From ZC4RG17 sp036259475 (GTDB taxonomy: Bacteria > Actinomycetota > Acidimicrobiia > Spongiisociales > ZC4RG35), in the NCBI GenBank assembly GCA_036259475.1, contig DATABS010000035.1:19885-83884 (forward strand): DNA of 64,000 nucleotides. The letters run 5' to 3'. Made by a program: the position numbers and the translations under genes. The notes beneath the pieces are model-generated. The model saw only the letters and a list, made by a program, of their open reading frames with translations, was not told the origin of the DNA and made no database searches. Each line of letters begins with the position of its first letter. Position 1 is the first letter of the stretch. Below are positions 51,219-60,278 of this stretch, in pieces.

Positions 51219-51638
51219 GTGAGACCGGCCCGTTTTCCGCTGCTCGTGGCGTTTCTCAGCGTGGTGGCATGCGGCGCGGTCACCGTCGAGCTTCCCGACG
51301 AGATCGGCGCCGACTTCGAGCTCGAGGCAACCCTCGACGAACTAGGCAATTGCGACACCCTGAGCGACACTTTCGTTGCGGTGGTCCGCCAAGCGGCCGC
51401 CGACATCGACGAGCTGTCCGAATCGACCGACGGGCGGGTACCCGCCGGCGAGCTGGAAGAAAAGGTGGATGTCATCGTGAACGGCGCCTACTTCGAGATA
51501 GCCGAACGCCTCGGATGCCGCACCGTCAGCCAGCGCCTGGAGACACTCGACCGACTCCGTCGCCTCGACCCTGACTCGGCGGCCGGTGATGATCTCGTCA
51601 CCGAGATCATCCGTCAGCTCGAAGAACAGGGAATCTGA
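51219..51638 (+). CDS. Small putative lipoprotein
   Basis: The 139-aa protein begins MRPARFPLLVAFLSVVACGAV: a short lipoprotein signal with the lipid-acceptor Cys at about residue 18, followed by an acidic helical domain with two more Cys (LGNCDTLS and RLGCRTVS). No family recognised. GTG 51219 has AGGG at 8-nt spacing; longer in-frame starts would lie inside the divergent valS gene. It converges with the LCP gene. Confidence 0.7.
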   Translation: MRPARFPLLVAFLSVVACGAVTVELPDEIGADFELEATLDELGNCDTLSDTFVAVVRQAAADIDELSESTDGRVPAGELEEKVDVIVNGAYFEIAERLGCRTVSQRLETLDRLRRLDPDSAAGDDLVTEIIRQLEEQGI

Positions 51639-51659
51639 CCCCGGCCAGGCGCTCGTTCG

Positions 51660-52670
51660 TCATTCGACCGGCAGGGGTCTCCCGGCGGCAAAAGCCTCCA
51701 GCACCTCGGTTGCCCGGGGCTCGTCGCGCACCAGGTAGGAGACGCCGTTCTCGCTGCTGCCGACTACCGGCAGCGTCACCGCTTCCGTCTCCCCGGCCGA
51801 ACGGAATGCCCATCCTGTCCGGACCAGGAGCAGCGGGGTGACGGTGGAGTCGCCGGTGATGTTGCCCGTCACCTGGTTCAGCACCAGCGGGCTGCGGACC
51901 ATCCCAGTCGGGCTCGAGGCCTTGGCGAGAATCTCGAGCATCACCTCTCTCTGGCGGCCGGTTCGCTCGATGTCGCCCCCCCTCACCGTTTGCCATTCAC
52001 CGTCACGAAGTTCCTCGTAGCTCCGAGAGCGGGCATAAGCCAGGGCGGTGGCGCCGTCGACGACCTGGCTGCCCGCTTCGTCGACCTCGAGTCCGGATTT
52101 GAGGTCACGGGCGGGAGCCGGAAAGTCGAGTTCGATTCCCCCCAGGGCATCGACGATCCCGGCGAACCCGCCGAAGTCGACCTCCAGATAGTGGTTGATG
52201 GGAATCCCGGTGGCCTGGGCCACCGTGTCGACCAGCAGTTCGGGTCCGCCGAAGGCGTAGGCGGCGTTGACCTTGTCCGTGCCTTCGCCGGGTATCTCCA
52301 CCTTCAGGTCCCGCGGGATCGAAAGAAGCTGGACGCGGTCGTCGACGACCTGCATCAGCATGATCACGTCGGCGCGGGCGCCTCCGAAATCGCCGAAGTT
52401 GCCCTCGAGATCGTCGGGGAGGTTCTCACGGCTGTCGCTGCCGACGACGAGGTAGGTGCCCTCCCCCGGGACCAGCGCCTCGATGGTGCCGGCGTCCTCC
52501 ATCCTGAACTCCGCCAGCAACACCGCCCCGACGGCCAACGCCGCCAGGATGGTGAGAAATAGGAGGATACCGATCGTCCACCGTTGCCCGCGACTCATGC
52601 GCCGTCGCCGGCGGGGTGGCGGCTGGTGACGGGAGGGCTGGGAGGAAAGCAGGCGCGTTTCGTCGGGCAT
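51660..52670 (-). CDS. LytR-CpsA-Psr (LCP) family cell-wall glycopolymer ligase
   Basis: The protein of about 336 aa has a basic cytoplasmic start, one membrane segment (about 31-52) and an LCP domain: GTYLVVGSDSREN, GGARADVIMLMQV, LLSIPRDLKVEIPGEGTDKVNAAYAFGG and ALAYARSRS. LCP proteins transfer undecaprenyl-linked polymers (arabinogalactan-like or teichoic) to peptidoglycan; the Arg/Asp pyrophosphate-binding residues (DSR, RAD, IPRD, ARSR) are intact. Start ATG 52670 or TTG 52676; neither has a clear ribosome binding site. Confidence 0.9.
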   Translation of the reverse strand: MPDETRLLSSQPSRHQPPPRRRRRMSRGQRWTIGILLFLTILAALAVGAVLLAEFRMEDAGTIEALVPGEGTYLVVGSDSRENLPDDLEGNFGDFGGARADVIMLMQVVDDRVQLLSIPRDLKVEIPGEGTDKVNAAYAFGGPELLVDTVAQATGIPINHYLEVDFGGFAGIVDALGGIELDFPAPARDLKSGLEVDEAGSQVVDGATALAYARSRSYEELRDGEWQTVRGGDIERTGRQREVMLEILAKASSPTGMVRSPLVLNQVTGNITGDSTVTPLLLVRTGWAFRSAGETEAVTLPVVGSSENGVSYLVRDEPRATEVLEAFAAGRPLPVE

Positions 52671-52734
52671 GGTCAAAAGGGTTCAGCACGGCTGTGCCGC
52701 CGATATCATGCCAGATCGGTCTGGCTAAGTGGTG

Positions 52735-52941
52735 TCACGCTCCTCGAACCTGGAGGCCGGACATCAGGCGTTCGACCGAAGCGGCGATCTCTGCCACTGC
52801 CTGATCGAAGACTTCCTGGTTGTGACGGGCCGGCTTGGAGAAGCCAGACACCTTACGGACGAACTGGCGCGCCGCCGCTTCGATGTCCTCCGGCGGAGAT
52901 ACTTCGGCCCCTTCCCGCAACCGCACGATTGATCTGCACAT
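52735..52941 (-). CDS. DUF2277 family protein
   Basis: The 68-aa protein reads MCRSIVRLREGAEVSPPEDIEAAARQFVRKVSGFSKPARHNQEVFDQAVAE, which matches DUF2277 (MCRSI start, then ALQFVRKVSGF). Function unknown. ATG 52941 matches the family; an upstream in-frame ATG at 52971 adds 10 residues without support. A few hundred base pairs away is icmF. Confidence 0.85.
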   Translation of the reverse strand: MCRSIVRLREGAEVSPPEDIEAAARQFVRKVSGFSKPARHNQEVFDQAVAEIAASVERLMSGLQVRGA

Positions 52942-53014
52942 ATCCGGGATGGTAAAGCCGATGCGACCCATTCACCGCGTCGCGGATCGTCCTCTTCCCT
53001 ACCGGCGTGAGCCT

Positions 53015-56000
53015 CTACATGTTCCGCCGGTATTTGCCGCCGATGTCGTAGAGGCGGTGGGTGATCTGGCCGAGTGAGGCGACTTTGGTGGTGTCCATGA
53101 GCGCGTCGAAGGTGTTCTGGCCGGAGGTGGCGGCGTCGGCGAGCTGGTCGAGTGCTTGCTGAGCGGTCGCCTGGTTGCGGTCCTGGAAAGCGGCGACATT
53201 GCGGATCTGTTGTTGCTTCGCCTCGTCGTCCGCGCGGACGAGGGTGTCGGGGATCACGAAGGGGGAGCCTTGTTTGGAGAGGAAGGTGTTGACACCGACG
53301 ACGGGATATTCCCCGGATTCTTTCTCCTTCTCGTAGTGGAGTGACTCTTCTTGGATCTTGGTGCGCTGGTATTGGCGCTCCATCGCCCCCAGTACTCCCC
53401 CGCGCGATGAGATCCGATCGAACTCGGTGAGGACGGCCTCTTCGACCAGGTCGGTCAGCTCTTCGATGATGAACGACCCCTGGAGCGGGTTCTCGTTTTT
53501 GGCCAGGCCGAGTTCCCGGTTGATGATGAGTTGGATGGCGAGTGCCCGGCGGACCGACTCTTCGGTGGGGGTGGTGATGGCCTCGTCGTAGGCGTTGGTG
53601 TGCAGCGAGTTGCAGTTGTCGTAGATGGCGTACAGCGCCTGGAGGGTGGTGCGGATGTCGTTGAAGGAGATCTCCTGGGCGTGGAGGGAACGGCCCGAGG
53701 TCTGGATGTGGTACTTGAGCATCTGGGAGCGGGGATTGGCGCCGTAGCGATGTTTCATCGCTTTGGCCCATATCCGTCGGGCTACCCGGCCGATGACGGC
53801 GTATTCGGCGTCGATGCCGTTGGAGAAGAAGAAAGACAGGTTGGGAGCGAAGGCGTCGATGTCCATCCCCCGCGACAGGTAGTACTCGACGTAGGTGAAC
53901 CCATTCGCCAAGGTGAAGGCGAGTTGGGTGATGGGGTTGGCGCCGGCTTCGGCCATGTGATATCCCGAGATCGAAACCGAGTAGAAGTTGCGCACCCCCT
54001 GGTCGATGAACCATTCCTGGACGTCGCCCATCATCTTCAAGGAGAACTCGGTGGAGAAGATGCAGGTGTTCTGCGCCTGGTCCTCTTTGAGGATGTCGGC
54101 CTGCACCGTCCCCCGGACAGTCTTGAGCGTCTCGATCCGGATCCGCTCATACACCTCGGGGTCGAGGACCTGGTCGCCGGTCACGCCCAACAGCATCAGG
54201 CCCAGCCCGTCGTGGGTCGAAGGCAGGTCCCCGGCGTAAGTCGGGCGGGGCCGGTCGCGGTAGATGTCGGCGATTTTGGCTTCGACGTCGTCGCGTAGCC
54301 CGTTGGCGATGATGTGCTTCTCGCACGCCTGATCCACCGCCGCGTTCAAGAAGAAACCCAGAATGGTGGGAGCGGGACCGTTGATCGTCATCGACACCGA
54401 CGTCTGAGGGTCGGACAGGTCGAAACCCGAATACAGCTTCTTGGCGTCGTCGAGGGTGGCGACAGACACGCCGGAGTTGCCCACCTTGCCGTACACGTCC
54501 GGTCGCTCCGCCGGATCCTGGCCGTAGAGGGTGACCGAGTCAAAGGCGGTGGAGAGCCGCTTGGCCGCCATCCCCTCCGCCACGTAGTGGAAGCGGCGAT
54601 TGGTCTGTTCGGGGGTCCCTTCCCCGGCGAACATGCGGGTGGGGTCCTCTTCCATCCGTTTCAACGGATAGATCCCGGCGGTGTAGGGGAACCGTCCCGG
54701 CAGGTTCTCCTGGGAAAGCCAGCGCACCCGATCCCCCCACGATCGGATTCGCGGGGTGGCCACCTTGCGCACCGCCGTCCCCGACAGGGTCCGGCGGGTC
54801 AGAGCCGAGCGGACCTCCACCCCTCGCACCTGATACGCCAGCTCATCGCCGGTATACGCCGCCGCCATCTCATCCCAGCCCTCCAAAGGAGCCCGGAACT
54901 CGGCGTCGATCCCCTCCCACGCCTCGGCGGCCCGCTTCTTCAACTCGGGGTCGCCCGTCACCTCGGCCGCCCCCGCCAGCCGGTACGCCGCCTCCGCCGC
55001 CTCGGCCGCCTCGTCAGCCCGCCGGTCGTACTCGCCGATCGTCTCGGCGATCTCTGCCAGATACCGCACCCGCTCGGAGGCCACGATGTGATGCTTCTCG
55101 GTCGACTCGGTCACCAGCTCCAAGCCGGGCGAGTAATCGGCCGCCGCCGCAGTGGTGCGCTCGCCCGCCACCCGATCCACCTCGGCCATCAGCTCGAGGT
55201 AGAAACGATTGGTCCCGGGGTCGTTGAAATCCGACGCGATCGTCGGCCACACCCCCAGGGTCTCATCGTCGGACTCGAACGCCACCCGGTTACGCCGCAC
55301 CTGCTTGCGGACATCCCGTAAAGCGTCCTCCCATCCCGGTTTGTCGGCCTTGTTCACCGCCACCAGATCGGCGAAGTCCAACATGTCGATCTTCTCCAAC
55401 TGGGTGGCCGCCCCGTACTCGGGAGTCATCACATACACCGTCACATCCGCCACATCGGTGATCCCGGTGTCCGACTGGCCGATCCCTGACGTCTCCACCA
55501 CCACCAGGTCGAAACCGGCCGCCTTCAACACCTCCACCGCCGACCCGACGTGGGCCGACAACGACACATTCGACTCACGGGTCGCCAGCGACCGCATGAA
55601 TACCCGGGGATGCGGCAACGAGTTCATCCGGATGCGATCCCCCAACAAGGCACCCCCCGAACGCCGCCGCGACGGATCCACCGACACCACCCCCACCCGA
55701 CGCTCGCCGAAATCGGCCAGGAACCGGCGCACCAATTCATCGGTCAACGAAGACTTCCCCGAACCGCCCGTACCAGTGATGCCCACCACCACCGCTCCCG
55801 AGCCCCCCGCCCGACGGCCGACTTCCTCGAACACGTCGGCGTACTTCTCCGAGAAGTTCTCCGCCGCCGAGATCAACCGGGCCAACGCCGCCGGCTCACC
55901 AGCCGCCAGTCCCTCCAGCACCGAATCCACATCCGACAGCTCCCCCCGCTCGAAATCGCACCGGGAGATCATGTCGTCGACCATCCCCACCAAACCCAAC

Positions 56001-56371
56001 TCCCGCCCGTCATCCGGCGAATAGATCCGAGTCACCCCCCGGTCCTGAAGCTGCCGACCCTCCTCCGGCAGGATCGTCCCCCCGCCACCCCCGAAAATCC
56101 GCACCTGAGAAGCCCCCCGCTCCACCAACAAATCACGCAGATAACCGAAAAACTCCATGTGACCGCCCTGATACGAAGTCACCGCCACCGCATGCGCATC
56201 CTCCTCAACCGCCGCCTCGGCGATGTCCGCCGCCGCCCGGTCATGACCCAAATGGACCACCTCGACCCCCCGCGACTGGAGAATCCGCCGGAAAACGTTG
56301 ATCGAAGCGTCATGCCCATCAAACAACGAGGTCGCGGTCACGAACCGCCGAGGACGTATCACAGGATCCAC
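53015..56371 (-). CDS. icmF: Fused isobutyryl-CoA mutase IcmF (B12 domain, G-protein chaperone, mutase)
   Basis: The 1,118-aa protein interconverts isobutyryl-CoA and n-butyryl-CoA using adenosylcobalamin. Order: B12-binding domain (residues 8-140, FDGHDASINVFRR with the cobalt-binding His), MeaI-type GTPase chaperone (Walker A GTGGSGKSSLTDEL near 200, ETSGIGQSDTGI, NKADKPGW), then the mutase TIM barrel (about 560-1118; FPYTAGIYPLKRM, CIFSTEFSLKMMGDVQEWFIDQGVRNFYSVSISGYHMAEAGANP). Start is GTG 56371 or GTG 56362; GGAAGG has ideal 9-nt spacing to the latter. It links branched-chain and butyrate metabolism. Confidence 0.96.
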   Translation of the reverse strand: MDPVIRPRRFVTATSLFDGHDASINVFRRILQSRGVEVVHLGHDRAAADIAEAAVEEDAHAVAVTSYQGGHMEFFGYLRDLLVERGASQVRIFGGGGGTILPEEGRQLQDRGVTRIYSPDDGRELGLVGMVDDMISRCDFERGELSDVDSVLEGLAAGEPAALARLISAAENFSEKYADVFEEVGRRAGGSGAVVVGITGTGGSGKSSLTDELVRRFLADFGERRVGVVSVDPSRRRSGGALLGDRIRMNSLPHPRVFMRSLATRESNVSLSAHVGSAVEVLKAAGFDLVVVETSGIGQSDTGITDVADVTVYVMTPEYGAATQLEKIDMLDFADLVAVNKADKPGWEDALRDVRKQVRRNRVAFESDDETLGVWPTIASDFNDPGTNRFYLELMAEVDRVAGERTTAAAADYSPGLELVTESTEKHHIVASERVRYLAEIAETIGEYDRRADEAAEAAEAAYRLAGAAEVTGDPELKKRAAEAWEGIDAEFRAPLEGWDEMAAAYTGDELAYQVRGVEVRSALTRRTLSGTAVRKVATPRIRSWGDRVRWLSQENLPGRFPYTAGIYPLKRMEEDPTRMFAGEGTPEQTNRRFHYVAEGMAAKRLSTAFDSVTLYGQDPAERPDVYGKVGNSGVSVATLDDAKKLYSGFDLSDPQTSVSMTINGPAPTILGFFLNAAVDQACEKHIIANGLRDDVEAKIADIYRDRPRPTYAGDLPSTHDGLGLMLLGVTGDQVLDPEVYERIRIETLKTVRGTVQADILKEDQAQNTCIFSTEFSLKMMGDVQEWFIDQGVRNFYSVSISGYHMAEAGANPITQLAFTLANGFTYVEYYLSRGMDIDAFAPNLSFFFSNGIDAEYAVIGRVARRIWAKAMKHRYGANPRSQMLKYHIQTSGRSLHAQEISFNDIRTTLQALYAIYDNCNSLHTNAYDEAITTPTEESVRRALAIQLIINRELGLAKNENPLQGSFIIEELTDLVEEAVLTEFDRISSRGGVLGAMERQYQRTKIQEESLHYEKEKESGEYPVVGVNTFLSKQGSPFVIPDTLVRADDEAKQQQIRNVAAFQDRNQATAQQALDQLADAATSGQNTFDALMDTTKVASLGQITHRLYDIGGKYRRNM

Positions 56372-56443
56372 CCTTCCATGCTAAGACGGCGCGGTATAGA
56401 ATGATTCTGCCGACCTAGTCGGCGAGTGGGAGGAAGAGGTGTG

Positions 56444-56758
56444 ATGCAAACATTCCAGGGCACGCTGCAGTCCATTACGGCAGGAGAGGCGCCTCTGGCG
56501 GTGAGTCTCCAACTGGATGGTCCGAGAATACGCATGTGGTCCGATCGGCATCGTATCGGCTCCTGGGATGTCTCCGAGGTGAAGGTGAAGCGCGAGACGA
56601 TCTTCCGGTTTCTCCTCATCATCGACGAGGACCGTTATCGGTTCAGTCCCGAGGACCCTTCAGGGTTCTCCGACGCCGTCGACGTCGAGGTCGACCTGAC
56701 CAGCGCCGAGCCGCGCTTCGGTCTCGCCGACCGCATTCGACAGGCCGAGGCCATCTGA
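56444..56758 (+). CDS. Small hypothetical protein with PH-like beta domain
   Basis: The 104-aa product (begins MQTFQGTLQSITAGEAPL) is beta-rich with one C-terminal helix. Its LQLDGPRIRMWSDRHRIGSWDVSEVKV...FRFLLIIDEDRYRFSPED segment follows the same pattern as residues 19-77 of the membrane protein at 61406-62179. That suggests a shared small domain, perhaps PH-like. GGAAGAGG precedes the ATG. Function unknown. Confidence 0.7.
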   Translation: MQTFQGTLQSITAGEAPLAVSLQLDGPRIRMWSDRHRIGSWDVSEVKVKRETIFRFLLIIDEDRYRFSPEDPSGFSDAVDVEVDLTSAEPRFGLADRIRQAEAI

Positions 56759-56809
56759 CCGCATAAGACGCGGGTGGACTAGGCGCTCCGCCGTGGCAGA
56801 CTCCGGTGG

Positions 56810-57565
56810 ATGAGGGCCGTCGGAGCAGTTGTTACGCGATTGGGTCTCGCCGCTGCCTTGGCCGTGGGGGCCGAAGTGGCGTTCGCGTATCTGTGGCCGG
56901 CTCCTCGACAGACAGAATATGACGCCTCCTTTCGCATCGGCAACGGATCCGGCGAGCCACTCCGTCTGGCCGCCCTGGGTGACTCGACACTGACCGGGCC
57001 AGGGGTGGAGGATCCCGACGACATCTGGATCAGGTCGGTGGCGCGGCAGCTGGCCGACAAGACAGGCCGTCCTGTGGAACTGCTTTCGCTCGGTGTCGGC
57101 GGTGCCACCTCGGCCGACGTGGCGCGGAATCAGCTCCCCGCCGCCCTGGATTTCGGCCCTCATCTGGTCGTGTTGTCGGTGGGAGCCAATGACGTGATCC
57201 GCGGGATGCCGATGCGGAGGCTGGCCTCCAACCTGGACCTCATCGTTTCCAGTCTGAGGCAAGCCGGCAGCCAGGTGATCATGAGTGGCGTAGGCAACCT
57301 GGGAACGATTCCTCGTCTCGCCCCGCCCCTGCGTCAGATGGCCGCCCGCCTGGGAAAAAGGGCGGATCGAGTCCATCAGCGGGTCGCCGAGCGTCACGGA
57401 GCGATCAAGGCCGAGCAGTGGAGATGGGCTTCCGGCCAGTTCCAGACGAGGAGTGACGTCTGGTCGGCGGACCGCTTCCATCCCAACGCCGCCGGCCATC
57501 AAATCTGGGCTACCACCTGCTGGGAAGTGGTGGAGCCGCTGTGCGTCGATCTCGTCCCCGTCTGA
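56810..57565 (+). CDS. SGNH/GDSL-type hydrolase
   Basis: The 251-aa protein has an N-terminal membrane segment (about 6-27), then the SGNH blocks: LAALGDSTLTGPGVED (nucleophile Ser), LGVGGATSAD, VVLSVGANDVIRGM (Asn) and WSADRFHPNAAGHQIWA (Asp, His). It probably acts at or outside the membrane on an ester or acyl-lipid. It precedes plsC by 24 nt, so a lipid substrate is plausible. Confidence 0.88.
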   Translation: MRAVGAVVTRLGLAAALAVGAEVAFAYLWPAPRQTEYDASFRIGNGSGEPLRLAALGDSTLTGPGVEDPDDIWIRSVARQLADKTGRPVELLSLGVGGATSADVARNQLPAALDFGPHLVVLSVGANDVIRGMPMRRLASNLDLIVSSLRQAGSQVIMSGVGNLGTIPRLAPPLRQMAARLGKRADRVHQRVAERHGAIKAEQWRWASGQFQTRSDVWSADRFHPNAAGHQIWATTCWEVVEPLCVDLVPV

Positions 57566-57589
57566 AGCCGCTCACTACGATCCCGCCGG

Positions 57590-58324
57590 ATGGGCAGGTT
57601 GCGATATGTACCCCGGACGATCGCTACCGGCGTCGTAGCAGCCGCCGCCACCCTCCTCGCCGCCCTTGCCGCCCTCGCCGTGGCCCGTGTCCGCCCCACC
57701 AGCCGGCTGATCGAAAGGATCACCGACTCCTGGAGCCGGGCGTGGCTGTGGGCGGCGGGAGTCCGGTTCAGCGTGGTAGGGGCGGAAAACGTCGACCCGC
57801 ATCGCTCTTATGTGGTCGTGGCCAACCACGCCTCCGCACTCGACATCATGGCGTGCTTCCTGGCGTTGCCCATACCGATCAGGTTCCTGGCGAAACGAGA
57901 GCTGTTCCGCATCCCGTTGCTCGCTTCGGCGATGCGGGCCATCGGCATCGTCGAGGTAGATCGTCAGGCGCGCGCACCGGTCCACGACCAGATCAATCTG
58001 CAGGCCAGGGGGCTGATGGCCGCCGGCCGATCCGTGATCATCTATCCGGAAGGGACCAGGACACGCGACGGCTCCCTCGGCGCGTTCAAGAAGGGGGCGT
58101 TCACGATCGCGGTGCGTTCCGGCTGGCCCGTGCTTCCCGTGACGATCCATGGAAGTTTCGCCGCCTGGCCGCCGGGTTCGCCCTTCGTCCGGGGCGGGAA
58201 GATCACAGTGGCGATCGACCCCCCGCTGGAAACCGAGGGCTTGGGCCAGGGCTCCACCGGCGAGTTGCGTGACACCGTTCACGCCATCATCGAGAAGCGG
58301 CTCGACCAGTTGAGTCAGTCGTAG
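57590..58324 (+). CDS. plsC: 1-acyl-sn-glycerol-3-phosphate acyltransferase
   Basis: The 244-aa protein has an N-terminal hydrophobic stretch and the PlsC motifs VVVANHASALDIMACFL (NHxxxxD), FLAKRELFRIPLL, and VIIYPEGTRTRDGSLGAFKKG (EGTR). It makes phosphatidic acid in phospholipid synthesis. It follows the SGNH hydrolase by 24 nt and converges with imuB, overlapping it by 10 nt. Confidence 0.94.
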   Translation: MGRLRYVPRTIATGVVAAAATLLAALAALAVARVRPTSRLIERITDSWSRAWLWAAGVRFSVVGAENVDPHRSYVVVANHASALDIMACFLALPIPIRFLAKRELFRIPLLASAMRAIGIVEVDRQARAPVHDQINLQARGLMAAGRSVIIYPEGTRTRDGSLGAFKKGAFTIAVRSGWPVLPVTIHGSFAAWPPGSPFVRGGKITVAIDPPLETEGLGQGSTGELRDTVHAIIEKRLDQLSQS

Positions 58325-59676
58325 ACGCCGGTGAGATAAGTCTTCCCCTCACGGACCAGGCACAGCACCGCTCCCGCCGATGTCACGATCTGATAGCGAT
58401 CGGCCGGCTGCTCTCCGTGCCACCAGCGGCCGGTCATCCGCCAGGGCCCACTCCAGGAGAGCACCGGCTCCCAACGGGTGCCGAGCCTGATCCTCACCGG
58501 CATCCCGCCATCCCATTCCACCTCCACTGTTGGAGGGGCGGCCGATACCAGCGCCGGGCTCGGTGCCGGAATCTGTCCCGGCCAGGGCGCCTCGGGTCCG
58601 GGTACCGGAGGCTGATCCCCCCACGGATACCACTCCACCTGTTCATGTGGCATCCGGCCCCCTCGGCGGGCTCCCTGCAACACGGCGTCGGGCCCTACCA
58701 GGGCCTGCGCTCGGGACAGAGCCCTTTCTGCGTCATGGCGGCCGACATGGACTTCCTGCCAGACCGCCTCACCGTCCCTGTCCACTTGTTCCAGCAGGGC
58801 CAACTGGCGGCCCTCGTCGGAGAGATCGGAAGGGTCGAGAAGGATCCGAACAACTCCGCCGGGGATTCCACCCGGTGTGTCCATCCATGCCCGAACCTGC
58901 CACCAGACCCGCTCGGCCAGTGCATGCTCTGTGAAGGGGTCGGTCGACCGCCATGTCCGCTGGCGGACCGTCCCATCGGCCGATTCCACCTCGACCAGCA
59001 CGCGGAAAGGAGAGATGCCATCGTCAGTCAGACGGCCCAGGAGCCTCACTGCCAGCCCGCGAGTGACGAATGCCACCTGGTCGGCCATCCCGAGGGGTTC
59101 TTCGTGGTGGAGGGACTCCACGGCGTAGTGAGGAGGGATGGCACGAGGCAGAGGGACCCGGTCCTCCCCCGTTGCGAGGCGATGGGCGGCCAGGCCCAAA
59201 TTGCCGAAGCGAGAAGCGACAGCCTCCCTCGGAAGCTCGGCCAGGTCCTTCAGGGTCGTCACTCCCAGCCATCGGAACGTCTCCGCCAGTTCATCGGATC
59301 CGACGGTGCCGACATCGAGGTCGGCCAGAAACGAGGCAGTGTCCTCCACTATGCGGGGAAGGTCGTCGTGCGCCTGCTCGGCAGCGCAACGAGCCGCGAA
59401 AGGCCCGTCGGCCAAACCGAGCCTGCCCCCCGGAGCGATCACCTCGGCCACCTTCGTCACCAGGGCCTCTTCCCCGCCGTAGTAGCGGACCGCACCGCCC
59501 ACCGGTACGTAGGCCAGCCCCGGTTCGGCTACCTCGACCCGCGGGACGAGGTGTTCGATTGCCTCCACCACCACCTCGAACAGCCGGGCCGCCTCGGCCC
59601 GATCATCCGATGGCGCGTGCCGGTTCGACTCGCTCGGTGCCCAGTCGGGGTACCACACGCATAACGTTCGTGCCAT
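58315..59676 (-). CDS. imuB: Y-family polymerase-like mutasome subunit ImuB, shortened at its N-terminus
   Basis: The 453-aa protein resembles ImuB, which lacks polymerase activity but bridges DnaE2 to the sliding clamp. It starts MARTLCVWYPDWAPSESNRHAPSD, then jumps to AEAARLFEVVVEAIEHLVPRVEVAEPGLAYVPVGGAVRYYGGEEALV. Compared with familiar ImuB, about 45 residues (the VAVFEANRVVACS...RRREAQARCP stretch) are missing. The thumb/little-finger regions follow (LGVTTLKDLAELPREAVASRFG). QLALLEQ near residue 288 is a possible clamp-binding motif. The gene overlaps imuA' by 74 nt. Confidence 0.88.
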   Translation of the reverse strand: MARTLCVWYPDWAPSESNRHAPSDDRAEAARLFEVVVEAIEHLVPRVEVAEPGLAYVPVGGAVRYYGGEEALVTKVAEVIAPGGRLGLADGPFAARCAAEQAHDDLPRIVEDTASFLADLDVGTVGSDELAETFRWLGVTTLKDLAELPREAVASRFGNLGLAAHRLATGEDRVPLPRAIPPHYAVESLHHEEPLGMADQVAFVTRGLAVRLLGRLTDDGISPFRVLVEVESADGTVRQRTWRSTDPFTEHALAERVWWQVRAWMDTPGGIPGGVVRILLDPSDLSDEGRQLALLEQVDRDGEAVWQEVHVGRHDAERALSRAQALVGPDAVLQGARRGGRMPHEQVEWYPWGDQPPVPGPEAPWPGQIPAPSPALVSAAPPTVEVEWDGGMPVRIRLGTRWEPVLSWSGPWRMTGRWWHGEQPADRYQIVTSAGAVLCLVREGKTYLTGVYD

Positions 59677-60238
59677 CGTCCACCATCTCGATCGTCCGGG
59701 GGATGCCGGCCACTCCCCTACCCGACGCCTCCATCACCAGATATCTCCGGCGTAGCTGTCCATGGCCCCGGTCGGTCCCCTCCCATCGCACCTCGGTCGC
59801 CCGCAACCGCAGATGGGCCACCCCGGGAGGTAGCCCTTCGCCCAAAGGACGCAGCACCACTCCTGAGCGTCGCGCCCGGGTCAGGGCGGCCAGCCGGCGC
59901 AGATCTTGGGGTCGCACGGCGGGAGGCACCTCGGCGTAAACTGCCGGCATGCCTTCGATCAGGGCCGCCGCCACCTGAGCCCATTTCGTCTGGTCGGAAC
60001 AGCGAACGATCACCAGATGGGACGAATCGACTCCCATCTCCCAGGCGGCCAGCGGCGAGAGCCATCCCTTGACATCGAGAGCCACCACCGGCGAACGGCG
60101 AGAAGGAGCGGCCAGCAGACCCAGTCCCAGGCGGGTCATGCCCATCCCGGTGAGACCCGCCACCTCGGTGATTCGCCCCGGTTGCAACAGGAGATCCAGC
60201 TCATCGTTCGACGTCCCGCGCACCGTTCCTGACTCCAT
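59603..60238 (-). CDS. imuA': RecA-like mutasome subunit ImuA'
   Basis: The 211-aa protein matches actinobacterial ImuA': RITEVAGLTGMGMTRLGLGLLAAP holds a degenerate P-loop (M where Lys is normal), VVALDVKGWLSPLAAWEMGVD and LVIVRC follow. In mycobacteria it interacts with ImuB and DnaE2 in error-prone repair. It starts at ATG 60238, only 6 nt after the -10 TAACGT, under a perfect LexA box. Its last 25 codons overlap imuB in another frame. Confidence 0.88.
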   Translation of the reverse strand: MESGTVRGTSNDELDLLLQPGRITEVAGLTGMGMTRLGLGLLAAPSRRSPVVALDVKGWLSPLAAWEMGVDSSHLVIVRCSDQTKWAQVAAALIEGMPAVYAEVPPAVRPQDLRRLAALTRARRSGVVLRPLGEGLPPGVAHLRLRATEVRWEGTDRGHGQLRRRYLVMEASGRGVAGIPRTIEMVDDGTNVMRVVPRLGTERVEPARAIG

Positions 60239-60251
60239 GGCTCAACGTTAC

Positions 60252-60265
60252 CGAACACACGTTCG
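60252..60265 (-). promoter_or_regulatory. LexA (SOS) box in the imuA'B promoter
   Basis: CGAACGTGTGTTCG (minus strand) is a perfect LexA operator. It lies between TTGGCG (candidate -35) and TAACGT (-10), spacing 18. The imuA' ATG is 6 nt beyond the -10, so the mRNA appears leaderless. Confidence 0.92.
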
Positions 60266-60278
60266 ATGCGCCAATAGA

